Below are positions 14,274 to 15,202 of a DNA stretch of 15,202 nt, piece by piece. The position numbers were made by a program, and so were the translations under genes. Position 1 is the stretch's first letter. The number at the start of each line of letters is the position of its first letter. The notes below the pieces were generated by a model. The model had not been told where the DNA came from. It ran no database searches and saw only the letters and a list, made by a program, of their open reading frames with translations. The DNA lies in the NCBI GenBank assembly GCA_050485405.1, contig JBJHBI010000082.1, positions 1-15,202 of the forward strand. The letters are read 5' to 3'. The DNA comes from Saliniramus sp050485405. GTDB lineage: Bacteria; Pseudomonadota; Alphaproteobacteria; Rhizobiales; Beijerinckiaceae.

Positions 14274-15197
14274 ATGAGCGAGAATCACGATTTCTTCCCC
14301 GGATTCGCATCCGGCTATTTCTCGACCGAACAGGGCCAGGTCTTCGTCCGTCATGGCGGGGAGGGGCCTCCGCTGCTCCTGCTGCACGGTTTTCCGCAGA
14401 CGCATGTCTGCTGGCACCGGGTGGCGGCGACGCTCGCGAAGAATCACCACGTCGTGCTGATGGATCTGCGCGGTTACGGCTGGTCGAGCGCGCCGCGCGG
14501 CGATGGCGGGCGCGAGACCTATTCCAAGCGCGCCATGGGTCGCGACGCCGTGAAGGTGATGTCGGATCTCGGCTATACGCGGTTCGCGCTGGTCGGCCAT
14601 GATCGCGGCGCGCGGGTCGGCTACCGGCTCGCCCTCGACCATCCGGGGCGGCTCACGCATCTGGGTCTGATCGACATCCTCCCCACGATCCGCGTCTGGG
14701 AGCGCATCGAATCCGGCGCCATACCCGGAGCGCATTGGGAATTCCTCGCCCGCCCCGAGCCCGAACCGGAAGAAGCGATCGGCAAGGACGCCACCGCCTT
14801 CTTCGAGAAGCTGATGAGCGGCTGGACGCAGGACGGCACGCTCGACGCCTTCGATCGTCGCGCGCTCCAGGCCTATCGCAAGGCCTCCAACGACCCCGCG
14901 CGCATTCACGCCTTCTGCGAGGATTACCGCGCCGGCGCCACCACGGATCGCGCGCAGGACGAGGCCGATCTCGCCGCGGGCAAGACCATTCTGGCCAAGA
15001 CCTGCGTGATCTGGGGCGAATTCTATCTCTCGGGCAGCGACGAGCCGGGATCGGAAACAGCCCTCGACGTGTGGCGCAACAGCTTCGCCCCGCGCGCCGA
15101 GGGCGGCGGCATCAGTTCGGGGCATTTCCTCGCCGAGGAGAACCCGCGCGACATGCTCGCAATCCTCGAACCCTTCCTCCGGACGCCCGCCGACTGA
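14274..15197 (+). CDS. Alpha/beta hydrolase, haloacetate (fluoroacetate) dehalogenase type
   Basis: The 307-aa protein has the alpha/beta hydrolase core with the oxyanion motif LLLHGFPQTH at 35-44. Its nucleophile elbow is Val-Gly-His-Asp110-Arg111-Gly-Ala-Arg114, with Asp, not Ser, as nucleophile. Asp134 is the acid and His284 (Ser-Gly-His-Phe) the base. His154-Trp155 and Tyr218 form the expected halide pocket. Arg111 and Arg114 bind the carboxylate in the characterised fluoroacetate dehalogenases, whose numbering this matches almost residue for residue up to Tyr218. The expected reaction is hydrolysis of a haloacetate to glycolate and halide. GGAGG at 14259-14263 precedes the ATG. It is third in a likely operon with two glutathione transferases. 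An epoxide hydrolase is the main alternative, but that family has a different lid. Confidence 0.88.
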   Translation: MSENHDFFPGFASGYFSTEQGQVFVRHGGEGPPLLLLHGFPQTHVCWHRVAATLAKNHHVVLMDLRGYGWSSAPRGDGGRETYSKRAMGRDAVKVMSDLGYTRFALVGHDRGARVGYRLALDHPGRLTHLGLIDILPTIRVWERIESGAIPGAHWEFLARPEPEPEEAIGKDATAFFEKLMSGWTQDGTLDAFDRRALQAYRKASNDPARIHAFCEDYRAGATTDRAQDEADLAAGKTILAKTCVIWGEFYLSGSDEPGSETALDVWRNSFAPRAEGGGISSGHFLAEENPRDMLAILEPFLRTPAD

Positions 15198-15202
15198 CCG
15201 GA

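Noticed and set aside
13761..15125. Minus-strand open frame of 454 codons opposite the hydrolase
   Set aside because: It is antisense to two well-supported enzymes, has Arg/Ala-rich high-GC shadow composition and shows no motifs.

Overview
The window is a high-GC stretch of an alphaproteobacterial chromosome, probably from the Hyphomicrobiales (Rhizobiales). This rests on the FeuP-like response regulator, the style of the MiaA and class I IlvC proteins, and the LigE-like and haloacetate dehalogenase-like genes; no rRNA or tRNA gene is present to settle it. No insertion sequence, phage gene, CRISPR array or tRNA was seen. Every gap between genes is shorter than 300 bp.

Layout. (1) 1-1338, plus strand: the tail of an MFS-type transporter, a 41-aa membrane peptide coupled to it by an ATGA overlap, then miaA (tRNA dimethylallyltransferase), closed by a terminator. 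(2) 1418-2113, plus strand: a Pro/Glu-rich lipoprotein with its own strong terminator. (3) 2117-6836, minus strand: a large membrane protein fused to a spermidine synthase-like Rossmann domain, a DUF2335-like membrane protein, a 96-aa basic protein, a FeuP-like response regulator and a small exported PepSY-like protein. The sensor kinase expected beside the regulator is missing. (4) 6898-10740, minus strand: one very large gene (1,188 aa) of no recognised family. It has no cysteine, long low-complexity linkers, a beta-rich region and eight C-terminal 57-bp repeats. It sits between its own terminator and an extremely AT-rich upstream island (25 G+C in 120 bp). It is the strongest candidate here for an undescribed system. 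(5) 10761-11884, minus strand: ilvC with its terminator. (6) 12133-15197, plus strand: a DUF924 protein, then a tight set of a YfcG-type glutathione transferase, a LigE-like glutathione transferase and an alpha/beta hydrolase carrying the full fluoroacetate dehalogenase active site.

How the genes work together. MiaA and IlvC are housekeeping enzymes that frame an accessory stretch. The PepSY protein and response regulator look like two parts of a three-gene sensory operon whose kinase is lost or elsewhere. The two glutathione transferases and the hydrolase are so closely spaced that they are probably cotranscribed, and they read as a small module for thiol-dependent and hydrolytic handling of electrophilic or halogenated compounds. 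The 1,188-aa protein looks exported or surface-directed, but nothing in the window shows a secretion system for it.
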